A DNA stretch of 64,000 bases from positions 8,424,001-8,488,000 of the forward strand of contig JAYKKI010000087.1 in NCBI GenBank assembly GCA_039881145.1, written 5' to 3'. Every line of letters begins with the position of its first letter. The first letter of the stretch is position 1. The translations under genes and the position numbers were made by a program. Shown here in pieces: positions 10,722 through 22,800 of this stretch. Under the pieces are notes generated by a model that saw only the letters and a program-made list of their open reading frames with translations, was not told where the DNA came from and searched no databases. Source of the DNA: Druceiella hillmani. Lineage: Eukaryota > Arthropoda > Insecta > Lepidoptera > Hepialidae.

Positions 10722-10831
10722 TAAAGAAATTAAAGAAAGTAGAAATAATACTACATCACGTAGTTTCATTTAATTGTGAATAATGAATTTCTATAAAAAT
10801 AAAGCCAAATATATTCCATAGTTGTATTTGA

Positions 10832-11444
10832 CATAAAAGTCGTTTCTGACACGAGCTAATCTTATCACAGTTCAGCGATCTTGTGGAGATAGCGCACGCG
10901 GTTCCATATTTTCTAAGCCATTTATTTTAAGGTAAAACTTGAATACAGACACTAAAAAGCAACTTATTTTAATCATTGTATAGTTTAATCATTGTAGAAT
11001 TGAAATTTAATTTGTAAACCGATATTAGTATAGATTTAGTAAAAAATTAAAGGAAAATGCCAGATATTGGTCCGTCGGAAAATTTTCGTTGTGTACACAA
11101 TTATTTCTTTAAATTGATTCATTTCTTATTCCATTAAGACAGGTCTTATTTATTAGTTTAATATCACTCACATAAATTTCCAATGAAATAAAGAAATAAG
11201 AAAATAATGACCTATAGGATGTATAGTTCAAAATAATACTGACTTGACGTCGTGGATTTAACTAAATTTATCCCAGTGATTCCATGTATTTTGCTATATT
11301 TGATAAATATCACAAATGGAAATTGTCCCGATCTGTCATTTGACAATCTCTAGATAGATATCAAAAGCAGCAAGTACGTATACTTGAGTTTTTCAAAATA
11401 GGCTAACAAACTCTCTTTGCTTGACGTAAAAAGAAGGCAAATAC
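10832..11444. other. Spacer, nothing recognised
   Basis: AT-rich sequence between ribozyme element B and the 39-bp direct repeat. I see no coding or structural signal in it. Confidence 0.55.
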
Positions 11445-11483
11445 GACCACGAGACTATCAATCAGTACACACTTTCAGTAATT
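11445..11483. repeat. 39-bp direct repeat, left copy
   Basis: Matches 12164-12202 at 38 of 39 positions (C/T difference at the sixth base). Both contain GAGACTATCAATCAGTACAC. The two copies bracket the segment 11484-12163. Confidence 0.93.
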
Positions 11484-11921
11484 CCCCTCTTATTTTAGTT
11501 TCATTAATAGATGACTAGCGTGACCCGTGCGAAGTCTTCGCATTATTTATTCCATTATGAAGCTCAGATGACAGATCAAACAAATATTTTACTAAAATTG
11601 ACATATAGAGGCGCAAGTATCAAAAGCATTGAGCTAAAGCGCCACTTTATTTATACGTGAGTGGATTTGAAATTAAACAAAAATTTTACCGACCGTCAAT
11701 CATATTGACGTTGAGCCGTTAGATTGCAGCATTGCTGTTTTGTGTATATAATTTTAATAATTAATTAATTTGCAAAAACAATAGCAATAATAAATTTTTT
11801 AGTTGTGGATGCCGGTAGAGCAAGCAATTATCTATAAAATGATATATAATTTATGTGGATTAGTTGTGAGGTTTTTTCTAAAAAGGGAGTGTAACATCTT
11901 AACCTTAGCGTATTAATATAT

Positions 11922-11942
11922 ATGATGATGATGATGATGATA
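11922..11942. repeat. (GAT)n microsatellite
   Basis: Seven consecutive ATG/GAT-type trinucleotide repeats. Confidence 0.95.
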
Positions 11943-12112
11943 ATCCTCAACGTTATTCATAGTTTGTACTTGACGGACCAAAGACTATTCCAATAATACA
12001 GAGTAACATATTTGTTATTTTTAATGAATAAAACGCAAATAACTTTTCATTTCATAGACATTTATTTGTCAAAATATGGATTATAATTAATATTTGAAGC
12101 ATTCACATCACA

Positions 12113-12137
12113 TTACATAACATGTAATGTTATGTAA
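12113..12137. repeat. Perfect 11-bp hairpin
   Basis: TTACATAACAT at 12113-12123 and its exact complement at 12127-12137, with a 3-nt loop GTA. It lies close to the right end of the bracketed segment. Confidence 0.85.
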
Positions 12138-12163
12138 ATGCAATATATTTTATAATACCAAAG

Positions 12164-12202
12164 GACCATGAGACTATCAATCAGTACACACTTTCAGTAA
12201 TT
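12164..12202. repeat. 39-bp direct repeat, right copy
   Basis: See the left copy at 11445-11483; the repeat period is 719 bp. Confidence 0.93.
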
Positions 12203-15200
12203 AACAAGTTCCTTTGTAAAATTAAGCTATGAGGCATTGGTATGAAGTAGACAACAAATATTAGGAGTGAAATGCCTTAGGAGTGAAATGGGACAAGGTT
12301 AGGGTTAAAAAGTGTTCGGGATTTTCAGGACCCCGAACACCTTGGAACCCGATCCCGGAATTTTTGATGTTGTTCCGTGTCCAGGAATGTAGTTAGTTTC
12401 TCCAGGAAATCTAAAAAATAGCGGTGCTTTTAAAATTTTCCTTTACTGGCATTTTCTGGGAATCTATATATGCCATGGCCGTATTTTACTTATATTAGCT
12501 TAATCAATCGAAAGACTGGAACCGAATGATCATAGATCTAATCAGGATACGATTTTAAATTCAAATAAGTTGCGAAGAGTCTTGCTCCTGAATTTGACAG
12601 CCGCTATTAAATAATCCTTATAGCAATATATTTATTAATTTACTTAATGAAAACATGAACATAATAAACTAAATATTGTCATTGTCAATATACGTAAGTT
12701 AAGTTTATGATTGCTATAAGATAAGATTATATGTCGGAAAAGAAGTAAATCTTTAAAATGTCTTTTATCAAATATTAATATTAGCTCTTAATAATTTGGG
12801 TGGATGCGACTAACGTAACGTTTGTTTTGATGTTAAACTATTATTGTTTAGTGAATCAATAAATTTTAGAAGAAATTTGACTTTATATTAGTAGATAACA
12901 ATTTTCTGAATTTTTTGTTACGTTCAAAAAACCTTTCGTTCAAACGAACTAATTTTTTTTCTTAAACTACTTTTAGTTATAGTATGATGATTTTTACTGT
13001 ATAATGTAAACAAAAAGGGATTAATAATGTTACTTCAATAAAGTTTTGTTTTCAACTTTGCCTTAATCTGATCTCTTTGGTAGAAATGTATCGGAAAAAG
13101 CAAATTGGCGTATGACAAGCTCAGACAAGGTGTTGATCATGTTGCACATATTTGATTTACATACCGATTTATTTCTCGGAAGGGAATATATTTTTATATG
13201 AATATATTGTATACGAAAGAGAACCCTGCCTGTTCATTCAATTATTATTTTATTTATAGTTGTTCTCTCGATACGTTTCAAGATTTTGAACAAAATCTAT
13301 AGGAATTACACAGGTCGCATAGTACTCTATAGAATTCTTAAAGACTGAATTGCGCATTACATGAATATTACAAATTTGGTTTCCGATTTTTAAACCAATG
13401 TCTATCACATATTTCCCATTTACCTAAAATACAAACTGAAATGTTTTTCTCATAACATTTGTGATATTTTATGGCTAAACGAAAGCGAAAAAACTTATTT
13501 TTTTTATTTTAAAAGAAGGAAAGAACTTTTTCGACAGACTTTTTGTATGTAGTTATTGTACTTGAGTCATCACGTATGAAAATAAATTTTCTTAATGTTT
13601 TTAATTATGTTCAATATGAATTGGACTTTTCAAGGTCAGAAACTTAATTTTGAGTTATCGACGGCTCAAATTTTAAGTGCGTTAAAATTTCTTTTAAGAA
13701 AATTTAATTATAGATTCATATTATGTGAGGAACTCAAACTTGTTCTCTTAATTATTTTTTCGGATTGAACAAATCCCTTGGTGGACACTAGTTTTTTGTT
13801 TTTATGTATCACTACTTTGTTTATTAATTCGATGTTTTTACAGATAATAAAAAACGCACCTTGAAACGGTTACCTGATATATTGTTAAATTTTATATTTA
13901 TCTAGTTGAGAATGATGATGTGGAGAGACATGTAAATATGGATTTTAGTACATTTTTTCTATTAGACATATCAATACGAAGGCAAAATGGGATTAATTGG
14001 AAAAATGTTCACAACAAAATGCAATATTAACTTTTTGACATTTTGTAGGAATTTACATATTATATAAATGTTACATGAAATAAATGACCTAAATTTTAAC
14101 TTTTATTTCGAAATAAATACTAAAACTTATAAAATTATGAAAATCCCATGTATTGGTTATTAAATAATTTTTTTACGTCTTTTAATCCAATGATTAATAA
14201 AATATTCCATGATTTTATTTCACCAATCATTATCACGATTTTAGTTCATAAACAATATTTATTACTTATTGGCCAGGTAACAACTTATTCAAAAATAATA
14301 AACCGGCGCTACAATCAACAACCCAAAAATTATTTTTCATTACATATACATTAATCCGCAAGATCTAAAACGATTGTTAATGCGGAAATCAGAAAATATG
14401 CGAATGCGGATGTAGACGTCTGTAATATTCCAAATTTAAAGAAATAGAAATTATAACCTAAATTTATGTACCTTTCAGATATTCGTGTCAATATTACGTT
14501 GTTCTACTCATATATACTCACTAACGTACACAGAAATCGGAGAAGGTAAAGCAAAGTTTGACTAAATATAAAACTTTCCGCCGAGGCCTTTTATTATCGT
14601 AAAGAATACTGGTAAAATAATTTGTATATAGGATGTAAATCTTTCTAAACCTTTATGACTTTACTTAATTCATATCATTTTTACCTTTTTTCAGCCAGAG
14701 AATACTGTCTGCATTCTCTTTTTATTTCCTGAGTTTGCTTCCACTTTTTGATAAAATAACTTTAATTTATATTTTATCTTGAAAATTTCCTCCAATCAAA
14801 TTTCTAACAATAATCTGATTTTCTATATTTATATATTTATTTTTATCTTTTTATCAGTGTTTATGTTCTGCCCATTTAACTCTTCGGCCATACATCTATT
14901 TTCTTTCTTAAATTTTGTTTTCTATTTAATTTATGTCCTGTAACTATTATTCTTTTAAATTGAATTTAATACAAATTGCATAGATATTTTTCAATAATCA
15001 CGAATTCTATTTAAATAATAACATTTACACATATTAATAGCGGCAACAAACATAATAGTTTTGTTTATTCCTGGGTCGACTTAGAACTTACCTTCACATA
15101 ATTTACGATCCTTACGTCTAGAATACGATCCAGTGTAGATAAGCTGCCTTCTACTGAGAGTATATTTCTGAATTTATTTCTGCCAAGTACTTTAGATTAT

Positions 15201-17201
15201 CTCAGTATTAGTCCATAGGGTGACCACATCATTTGTTATGTGGTTTTGATTAGAATTAAGACAAAGTTGATAAATTAGTCAACGGTAGAAGGATTTAAAA
15301 GATATTTGACATTGTTTCTCTTTTTAGAATAAGCTTCTAGTAAGTTGTAATATCGTACTTGAAAGACTGTTAAAATTGTGCTCTGGCTTTTATTAATAGA
15401 GTTTTACCCACAAACTATCGATTTTTCCATTGGCCATTTTCCCCTCATGAAAAAGTTAAGGTCCTCAATTCGCCAGAATTTGTTATGTATGCTTACGCGT
15501 ATCGCTGGTGTGTGTGAAATTATTGAAATAGATTTCTTTTTATTTAGAAGGGTATAACTCAGAGTTGTTTCCATATAGATTTTATTAAGATCTGATAAAA
15601 AATGGAACTCTTCAATGGGTGATAGCGTCTTACTTGTGATTAAAATGTTTTTTTTAATTAAATTAACATTTGTACATCAAACTGAGATAATGAACGGGGA
15701 TCTTCAGATTTTCATTAACTAGGACCATGTTCGTATAACGTCTTATTTGTTAACGCTGCACAGCATTATTTTTAATTAAAACTTAGCGCCAACTCTAAAA
15801 AATTAACAATTGTTAGTACATATTTTGTCGTGTTAATGTCATTTGCTATTTAATTACTTAGGTAGGAAATATAATAAAGACTTTTAGCTTTTGAGTGATT
15901 AATGAAAAGTTCATTTTCGCAATCGGTCTTTATATTTTTTGACGTTTAATTCATATAACAATTGTCCATAGACATAGTACTATTGTTACTGTTGTCTTTG
16001 ATTCCAAATTCGAATAAGTTTTACTTTAAAGTCATTTTACTCCATTTGTTTATCTTTCTGTATTACATGTTTGTTTGGATTTTGCCACTTTTCACTATTA
16101 TAAATAAATTTAAAATTTGCTTTATTTTTACTTTAGCTGTTATAAACTTTATGGGAATGTGATGGAATTCAATGCAAATCAATAAAGAAAAATAATTAAT
16201 TATGAAATGTTACTGAACTTGTTTCTAACCAACGATATATGACTAAGCATATAAACACGGAACATACTGTAAGTTAATATATGTTCCTACGTATATGTGA
16301 ACTATAAATTGTATATAACTATATCCCTGTAAAATTGCATTTTTATAAATGGTAATTTTGAATTTAATCAAAATGAATATCTTGACTCCTTTTGCTTTAT
16401 AATGCCTCACTAAACATTGTTTCCATTTATGTAATATTACATTTTCAAATTAAAAGGAAAGGTAATAAAGAAACCTATAAAACAATATAGGTATTTCAGG
16501 AAGAGAAAAATGCCAATGGAAAACGGTTTGAAAACAAAACAAACATAAAGAGATTCTCAAAAGAGATAACACTCTTGAAACGTCAGTGAATTAACATTTG
16601 TTTAAACATATATATTGAGGTGAAAGTTCTTACATATATACGTGTGTTTACTCTTTATTTTACAATTCTCACTTTTGGTTTCACTGTAATAAGTTAAAAA
16701 ATTAAAACTTATAAAAACACAAGTTATAGAAACAAACAAATTGCACAGAAATAATTAGGTGAGAAGGCATATAATATGTGCAAAGAGTTGCGTAAGCGTA
16801 AGCATGTGTAAGTTTTATGGGTGCATGTTATGTGTTTTCTATTTCTTCCTCAACGGAAGCACGAATTTAGATGACTGAATGACGTTTGCCTTGAACAGTA
16901 TGTAAGTTCGCAGTAAGATGGGATATTTTCCAGATTGTCACTATACGTATAAAAAGTTATTGAAAATATTGGTGTGATCTAATATTCCTTCACTGTATGG
17001 CAGTCATTATTTTATTCAATTTAATAAAGTATTAATATTTGTATAGTAACCGCAGTTTCCATTGGTCTCCGGGGTATTTGGATGCAAATCCCAGAGACAA
17101 ACATTTGAAAAGAGTAATAACTAACGTAGAACAACTTTTCTTGTACAAAAAGCTTGAAAAATTGCTAGCGTGCTTGTAAATGTATAGTTATTATATATTA
17201 C
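12203..17201. other. AT-rich spacer, no gene recognised
   Basis: About 5 kb with no supportable feature. Near 12317-12345 there is an imperfect GC-rich hairpin (GTGTTCGGG...CCCGAACAC) followed by a G/C-richer patch to about 12470 that I do not recognise. Frames at 14148-14354 and 15962-16162 are hydrophobic, low-complexity translations of AT-rich DNA without a known domain. The GTAAGC-like triplet near 16792-16809 is a trivial short repeat. Confidence 0.55.
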
Positions 17202-17860
17202 ACCATCAAGATGTCTCTCACCGCGGCGAACGCACTCCGTAAAGCGTAAGCGCAAACCCCTGTGCCCCTGAACGTCAACTGAGATGGCTCTCACTATTTT
17301 CTGTTATTTTAGCCTTCAGCTGCACTAAGTTTTTAAGAGGGGTATCAAAAACTCTTGCTTTAAGATAACTCCATAGAAAAAAGTCAGCTGGGGATAATTC
17401 TGGGTGGCCAAATTATATCTCCAAATTAGCTTATGACTTTTCCCGTATAAGAAGTGGCCCTGTCTTGCTGAAACTACATATCTGAGTCGTCAACATCTTA
17501 CTCTCGTAGCTGAGGTACAAAAAAATTGGTGATCATTTCGATATACCGCTCGGTTGTCACCGTTGTACCGCGGTCATTCTCGTAGAAAAATGCGCACCAT
17601 ACAGTAACTAAGGCTATGTAATGCTCTCTAAAACTTTCTTTTGGATTTCTAGTGACCAGTAATATTAATTTTGACTATTTAATTAACCTTCAAGATGACA
17701 GTGTCATTCATAGCTAAAATAAATATTGTCCATCCCATTTTCCTCTGAAAAAATCTTTAACATTTTCTGACAGTAAATTTCCCCCTTCAAGGTTTGATTT
17801 TTTTAAACGATCTGAATTTTAATTAGGGACGTAATTTTAAGTCGAAAGCAAAATTTTTTT
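17202..17860 (-). pseudogene. Degenerate IS630/Tc1/mariner transposase
   Basis: The minus strand, with several stops and shifts, shows the ordered blocks of a Tc1/mariner DDE transposase. Near 17.72 kb, FSYE*HCHLEG stands where the family has FSDEAHF, so the first catalytic Asp is Tyr. Near 17.6-17.5 kb are VTVWCAFF and ERYIEMITNFFVPQLRE. Near 17.46 kb FQQDRA keeps the second catalytic Asp. Near 17.4-17.34 kb, WPA...NYPQLTFFYGVILKQEF matches the third-Asp region (usually WPPRSPDLTPLDFFLWGYLK), and the third Asp is lost. The C-terminal tail ends in CVRRGERHLDG at about 17.2 kb, like the family's RLxxCIxxNGRHFEH ending. Upstream of 17.86 kb the helix-turn-helix half is not recognisable. Terminal inverted repeats were not found. 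It cannot encode active protein. Confidence 0.82.
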
Positions 17861-18018
17861 AAAGACCTAAATGATCGATATTCAAAGAGGCAGCATGTTT
17901 TTTATTGTAAGCTCTTCAACCACAGTGACGAGGCGGTTGTTGTTTTCAGTTGATCACAAAGTTCTGTTTCGAGGTCTACTTGAATAATTTAGTATACATA
18001 CTGACACTTTGAACTTTG
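17861..18018. other. Region where the transposase N-terminus would lie
   Basis: By position this should hold the DNA-binding half of the transposase, but no helix-turn-helix motif can be read in any frame. Confidence 0.4.
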
Positions 18019-18073
18019 TTACCCACAACTTGATAAAGAGCACTCAGTGTGCTCTTTATTAAGTTGTGGGTAA
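18019..18073. repeat. 25-bp inverted repeat (hairpin) beside the transposase
   Basis: Arms 18019-18043 and 18049-18073 pair over 25 bp with one mismatch, which is a G-U wobble as RNA, around a 5-nt loop TCAGT. The arm includes ACCCACAACTTGATAAAGAG. It lies upstream of the transposase remnant. It might be an internal rearrangement of the transposon, or a transposon end captured next to its inverse. Confidence 0.85.
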
Positions 18074-19655
18074 TCAATAAAATGCCCGATTTCAAAATGA
18101 TTACAAAACCTTCGTGCCTCACTAACAGGAAAACCGTTGCAGAAATACGCTTCCACAGCTTAAGCTTGGTGTACGCCAGGCCATTGTTACATGATGACTA
18201 AAAATATCGCTCCAGTGAGCTATTGAACGTCACCACTCTTCACCCGCCAGGTCTATTGCTTGATGAGATAATCGGGTTTAAGATTTGAATTCAGCGCTGA
18301 GACATCTTTATAAAGATGTTCAACGTGCTCACCCTTTCTGCTGCCGACCGCCGTGCCGAGTTGAGGTCACCGCAGTTCATTTCTGCAGGTCCGCGACTTC
18401 GTGATGGCTTGTTGATTCTACCGTGTTGCTATTCGTTACTATTCGTTTACGCAAAAACTAAAAAACGGGGTAAATACAATGGGTCGATTGGAGTCCCCTC
18501 TTTGAATGCGGACAACGCGAAGAAACTATCAGCATGTCATTTTTTTGTTTTCAGAATAGTTTGTTTGACTAGATTCGTGATATAATATGTAGGCTTTACA
18601 TTTAAAAATATGGAAAATATTCAATATTTTGTTGCACTGAATTTTGATAAAAATAACAAAAATATATTGATATCTATAACATGGCCTTTATCACGTGTTT
18701 TAAGATATCTACCTCCGAATGAGAACTATGCAGATGAACTGAAATGGGTGAACCAAAAGAGTTGGTGATTTTTGACTCGGATTTGATCATACAATTTTTA
18801 CGAAATGGTACCAATTTCAATATCTTTCAATTATTCAAAGTCCATAACACTTTTTATCAAATTCTGTTCAACATCCCCCTTTTCACAATTTAATAATGGT
18901 AAAAAGTATATTTTTTTAGGATAACTAGAAAAAATACTACTTGCAAATAGTCATCACTTACGCACTTTCGAGTGTTATCTGACAAGGAATTAGGTATAAT
19001 TTGTTATGTAATAAAACCGCAGAATATCAGCCGGAAAGCAAATTCCGCTATGTCTCGTAAAGCAGGATCACGCATATAATATGAACTAAAGCCGCCTTAC
19101 GTCTTTGTATTTTATGAAACTATAAAACTTCCATTCTGGGACTTTATGAAATGGTATTTTTTCTATACATTTTACGATTGGTCGTGGCAAAAATACAGCG
19201 TTAATATGTTAATTTTTTGGGCAGATACCGTTAAAAGATCTTATATTCCTATATATTGAAGAAAGTAATATTAAATATTTAAAGGAGAATATTCTAATGA
19301 AAAAAATTAGAGACTTACAAAATTAAATACTTAGGGCTTCATATAAGTTAAATGAAAAATTTATATTAAGACCTTTAAATTGTTGTCAGCAGCTTTGTAA
19401 CTATTCGACTTTATATTGCGTTGGTATCCAGGGAAGGATTAATTATAGTAGGGGGTGAAATCAGATGCAGATTTCCAGACCTCTTCTTTTGACAATAGAA
19501 AACGATGAAAATAACGTCTATTAATCAAACCTGAAGAAAAAATGTTAGGAAGGAAATTCTTCTTTAAAAAATATTACCAAACAACACAAAATCTAATACT
19601 GGCAACTGGATAAGCTGTTTACCAAAAATGTCAGCAACATAATAGAGGAATAGAA

Positions 19656-19692
19656 ATTGCGCGTGGCGATGGTATTGCGCGTGGCCGATGGT
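19656..19692. repeat. Short tandem duplication, 18-19 bp unit
   Basis: ATTGCGCGTGGCGATGGT is followed directly by the same unit with one inserted C. Unusually GC-rich for this window. Confidence 0.9.
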
Positions 19693-19833
19693 ATGTAACC
19701 TGAAAAGATCGATTCAATTAGTAAAAGTGCACAATTTTAAAATTATAAAGTTGAAAATTTTACAGTTTCCTGTTTTATAAAGATTCCCTAATTTTTTTAA
19801 AAGAAATATATCATAGGAGATCATATTTTTCCA

Positions 19834-19879
19834 AGCGCTGAAAATGAAGTTAGTAGTAGTAGCGCTGAAAATGAAGTTT
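19834..19879. repeat. Short direct duplication, 19-bp unit
   Basis: AGCGCTGAAAATGAAGTT occurs at 19834 and again at 19861, separated by a TAG-triplet spacer. This looks like replication slippage. Confidence 0.9.
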
Positions 19880-22800
19880 AATTAAATTAAACCTTTTTAA
19901 CTAGTTATTTAATACAAGCAATCTATCCTAATTTTTGGCTCACAAAATTAAGTTTGAAATTTGAAAAAAATTAAGCTACAAATCATCTATTTATATATTT
20001 ATGCATTTTTATTAATTTTAACGAAGACAACAAAGCAGGAAGAAATATACATTTTTTCTGTATTGGATATTTTCATTTGTAATTTAAATATGCATGTCTG
20101 GTTTCACAACATTTATCGTGTTACATTCGGAAAACTTTAATCGCTTGATAAAAACGCATCAATCAATTATACTAACTAAAAACAAAACACGTGCGTATTA
20201 TTAAAAATTAAATACCTATTGAGAGCATATTTTGGTTTTAGGGTTACCTCAAAGCAAAAACGGAACTTTTGTAAGATTCAATCCTCCTATTAAAATTTCA
20301 TATATGTGTCGAATAACTTTTGAAAGAGTTCATTATAAGGGTCTCATGAATATTTTTTTTTATCAGAGATTACTTCTACAATAACCAAAATGACGTGTTA
20401 AATCATTAATATTCACGTACTGAGACGTTTAGAAACGAGTAGACTCGTTTCCAAGACAATGCGGGTTTTACTTGAATCGTGACACGGTCATTCGATCGTT
20501 ACGCATGAATAAACGAAAATTGGATCATCCCTCAATTTTTATTCAAGTCATTCAACTTAATCTGGCCTCGTTCACAATCTGGCAGTCTAGTTGTTTACTC
20601 AAAGAATGTCGACCACATTATGCAAATATATTATCAGATATTGGGACGAACAACAAGTTTCTTAATGACGGACCATTGCATTATGAACTGAAAGTTGATA
20701 ACTTCATAGTTGAGAACTCCTCTGACATTTTTCTTACTTCTAATAAATGACAATTTTTGATGTAATTTATTTTTATGGTTTAGCCTTTCCAACCATCGTA
20801 ACCACAATCTCTTACTGAATTAAGTACGGTGCTGGGGGTTGAAACCATAATCTTTGACTTATTTATCACAGTATTTCTCTTTATTGGCCTTATTAAACGT
20901 TTTCATGTGCAGCTCTTTTACGGCTTTGTGCGATGTCAATCATGTTTTTGAAGGGACCATTTTCTTTATTTTCTACGAGTAAAGTTTTATAAAATAAAAA
21001 CATTATTGCCTTATTCTATACAGTTCAAAGTTAACCGCCATAAGTAATAATAAATTAAGTTATAACAAAATTAATCTCGACTGAAGGCGTAGTAGTTTTT
21101 CTTTCAAATTCCAGATTAAACGCAATTTAATATATCTATAAAATTTATTTTCATAATTTTGCATTGTTATATATAAAAAAAATAACTGATGATGTATATC
21201 TTATGAGTCTTTTTTTTTCAAAGAATATATATTTATATAATTATTATTCACCAAGGCTACACTGAATAAAATTACCACACTAAGACACGGAACACTTGAC
21301 CGATTTCGTGCTACTAGTGGTCACACAGTGGTAGAAATCAGACCGTAATTCAATAGATTTTTAACTTTGAACGTTATTTGTTTAAGAGAAACTCGTTCAT
21401 ACAATTTGTTTGATATTAACAATATAAAAGTAATCAACGAATCTTTTATTATTAAACGTAAATAATAAATCTTTCAATGTATTTGTAATAAGTAATTAAA
21501 TGTATTTGTAATGCATCTTATACATAAATTTTAGCTTTCCGTACTCCTAGACTTTGACTATACCAAATCCCACACTCTGTGCGCTCAGTATGCTTAGAAA
21601 GGGATACAAAATTATCTCTTCACATATTAATATATAGATTGCGTAATGAAAAATGATTTCTTGCCTTGTCGACATTTTACTACAATGAACTTGACTATTA
21701 TGCACTAGTTATCTAACAAATAGTTTTAGAAATCTTCTAAGATAGTAAATTTGGCTCGTAGTGCATGGGAGACCTTTTACTCATCTCTGTCTTTCATAGT
21801 TTAATTTATGAGGAACTTATTACTGCAATGCCAGTTATGCTTACTCAAATTGAGCTTTTGAATTCTGAAATATGAATGATAATGTTAATATGAATTTATC
21901 TATTAAGACTTTTATCGTAAATTTAATTTAAACATTCATAAAGCCAGTGCAGTCATTTTGTTAGATGCTGACGACTTAAATAAATTCTAATCGATTTGAA
22001 AATAGAAATCTAAAATATTTATTTCGGAAACATATCATTTTCGGCACGCTATGTTATATTATATTGCAGATTATTAATTAGCCGTGGTTAAAATGAAAGT
22101 TTGAAAGATAATTTACTGTGGATAGGATTATTTAAAATAAAAACAAAGATAAGTTACAATTATTCACATTTATAAACTGAATCAATCGCCAAAACAATTT
22201 AGTAAAATTTGCAAAAATAAGGTTGTTCAGAAAAAAAGAAATTACGGTAGAGAAAAGAAGAATCGAAATTATAAAGTAATTGCAATAGTGGTGAAACACC
22301 AATCACTTTTATCGAGTCCTATTTGGGTATGTTATTATTATTATAAAGTTACATGTTAAAGAAGTGCGGTAAATGTCCGCCATCTTCGTGCGTTTTTCAT
22401 GGCGTCATTCGGGTATCGGCATATGTAGTGAATGTATACTTATTGAATGTGAACGTAGCCTCAATGCTATTTATTAAATTTTGGGAGTAATTCTTTGTAA
22501 ATAATAATGGAAATTTAATAAAAAAAACAATTGCATAGATATTGCATTATGCCTACATGAATAAACATTACCGTATAATATAAATATTCCTTAATGTGCC
22601 GAGAACTGTTTCAGCTAGAAGAAAATGTCACAAAATCATGAAGGGAGATGAACGAAAAAATCTAAATTTATCAGAATAGTTACTTTAGTACGTACGTAGG
22701 TAACTTGAAAAATTGTGATAATTTGTATTTACACAATAAGAAACCAATTTCAAATGTTCTTTTGCTGTTGACAAGTGACTGTTTTGCTTTAAATTTCATA

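Larger units (their letters stand above)
10535..10820 (+). mobile_element. Hammerhead-type Penelope-like insertion, copy B (best preserved)
   Basis: A 286-bp insertion flanked by an exact 11-bp target-site duplication, GTTGTATTTGA, at 10524-10534 and 10821-10831. It has two 113-bp arms in inverted orientation (10537-10649 and 10666-10778) that differ at a single base, separated by a 16-bp centre. A 42-nt extension (10779-10820) is present on the right side only. Each arm contains a hammerhead ribozyme, on opposite strands. Inverted partial terminal repeats, an extension on one end only, variable short target duplications and hammerhead motifs are all known traits of Penelope-like elements. 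There is no open frame, so it must rely on enzymes supplied elsewhere (inference). Transcription of the whole unit would give a 113-bp double-stranded RNA hairpin. The near-identical arms suggest a recent insertion. A generic MITE is less likely because arms of a cut-and-paste MITE should reach both ends equally. Confidence 0.88.
11484..12163. other. 680-bp segment between 39-bp direct repeats, possible insertion
   Basis: No coding signal. It begins with a C/T-rich stretch, then has GTGACCCGTGCGAAGTCTTC near 11520, which forms a short GCGAAG/CTTCGC hairpin and resembles motifs I associate with dispersed arthropod retroposons (weak inference). It contains a (GAT)n microsatellite (11922-11942) and a perfect 11-bp hairpin (12113-12137). 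The long, nearly identical flanking repeats suggest an insertion with an unusually long target duplication, a short terminal-direct-repeat element, or a local duplication. The sequence alone does not decide. Confidence 0.45.

Noticed and set aside
10535..10820. An ordinary cut-and-paste MITE
   Set aside because: The inverted arms do not reach the right end, target duplications vary between 10 and 15 bp among copies, and a hammerhead is present. A retroelement explanation fits better.
18316..18585. 89-codon plus-strand frame in a GC-richer patch
   Set aside because: No recognisable domain; it lies next to a dead transposon and may be part of it.
20472..20750. 92-codon plus-strand frame with fairly balanced composition
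   Set aside because: No family recognised, no splice context or neighbouring exon that I can support. Kept only as a remark in the spacer entry.
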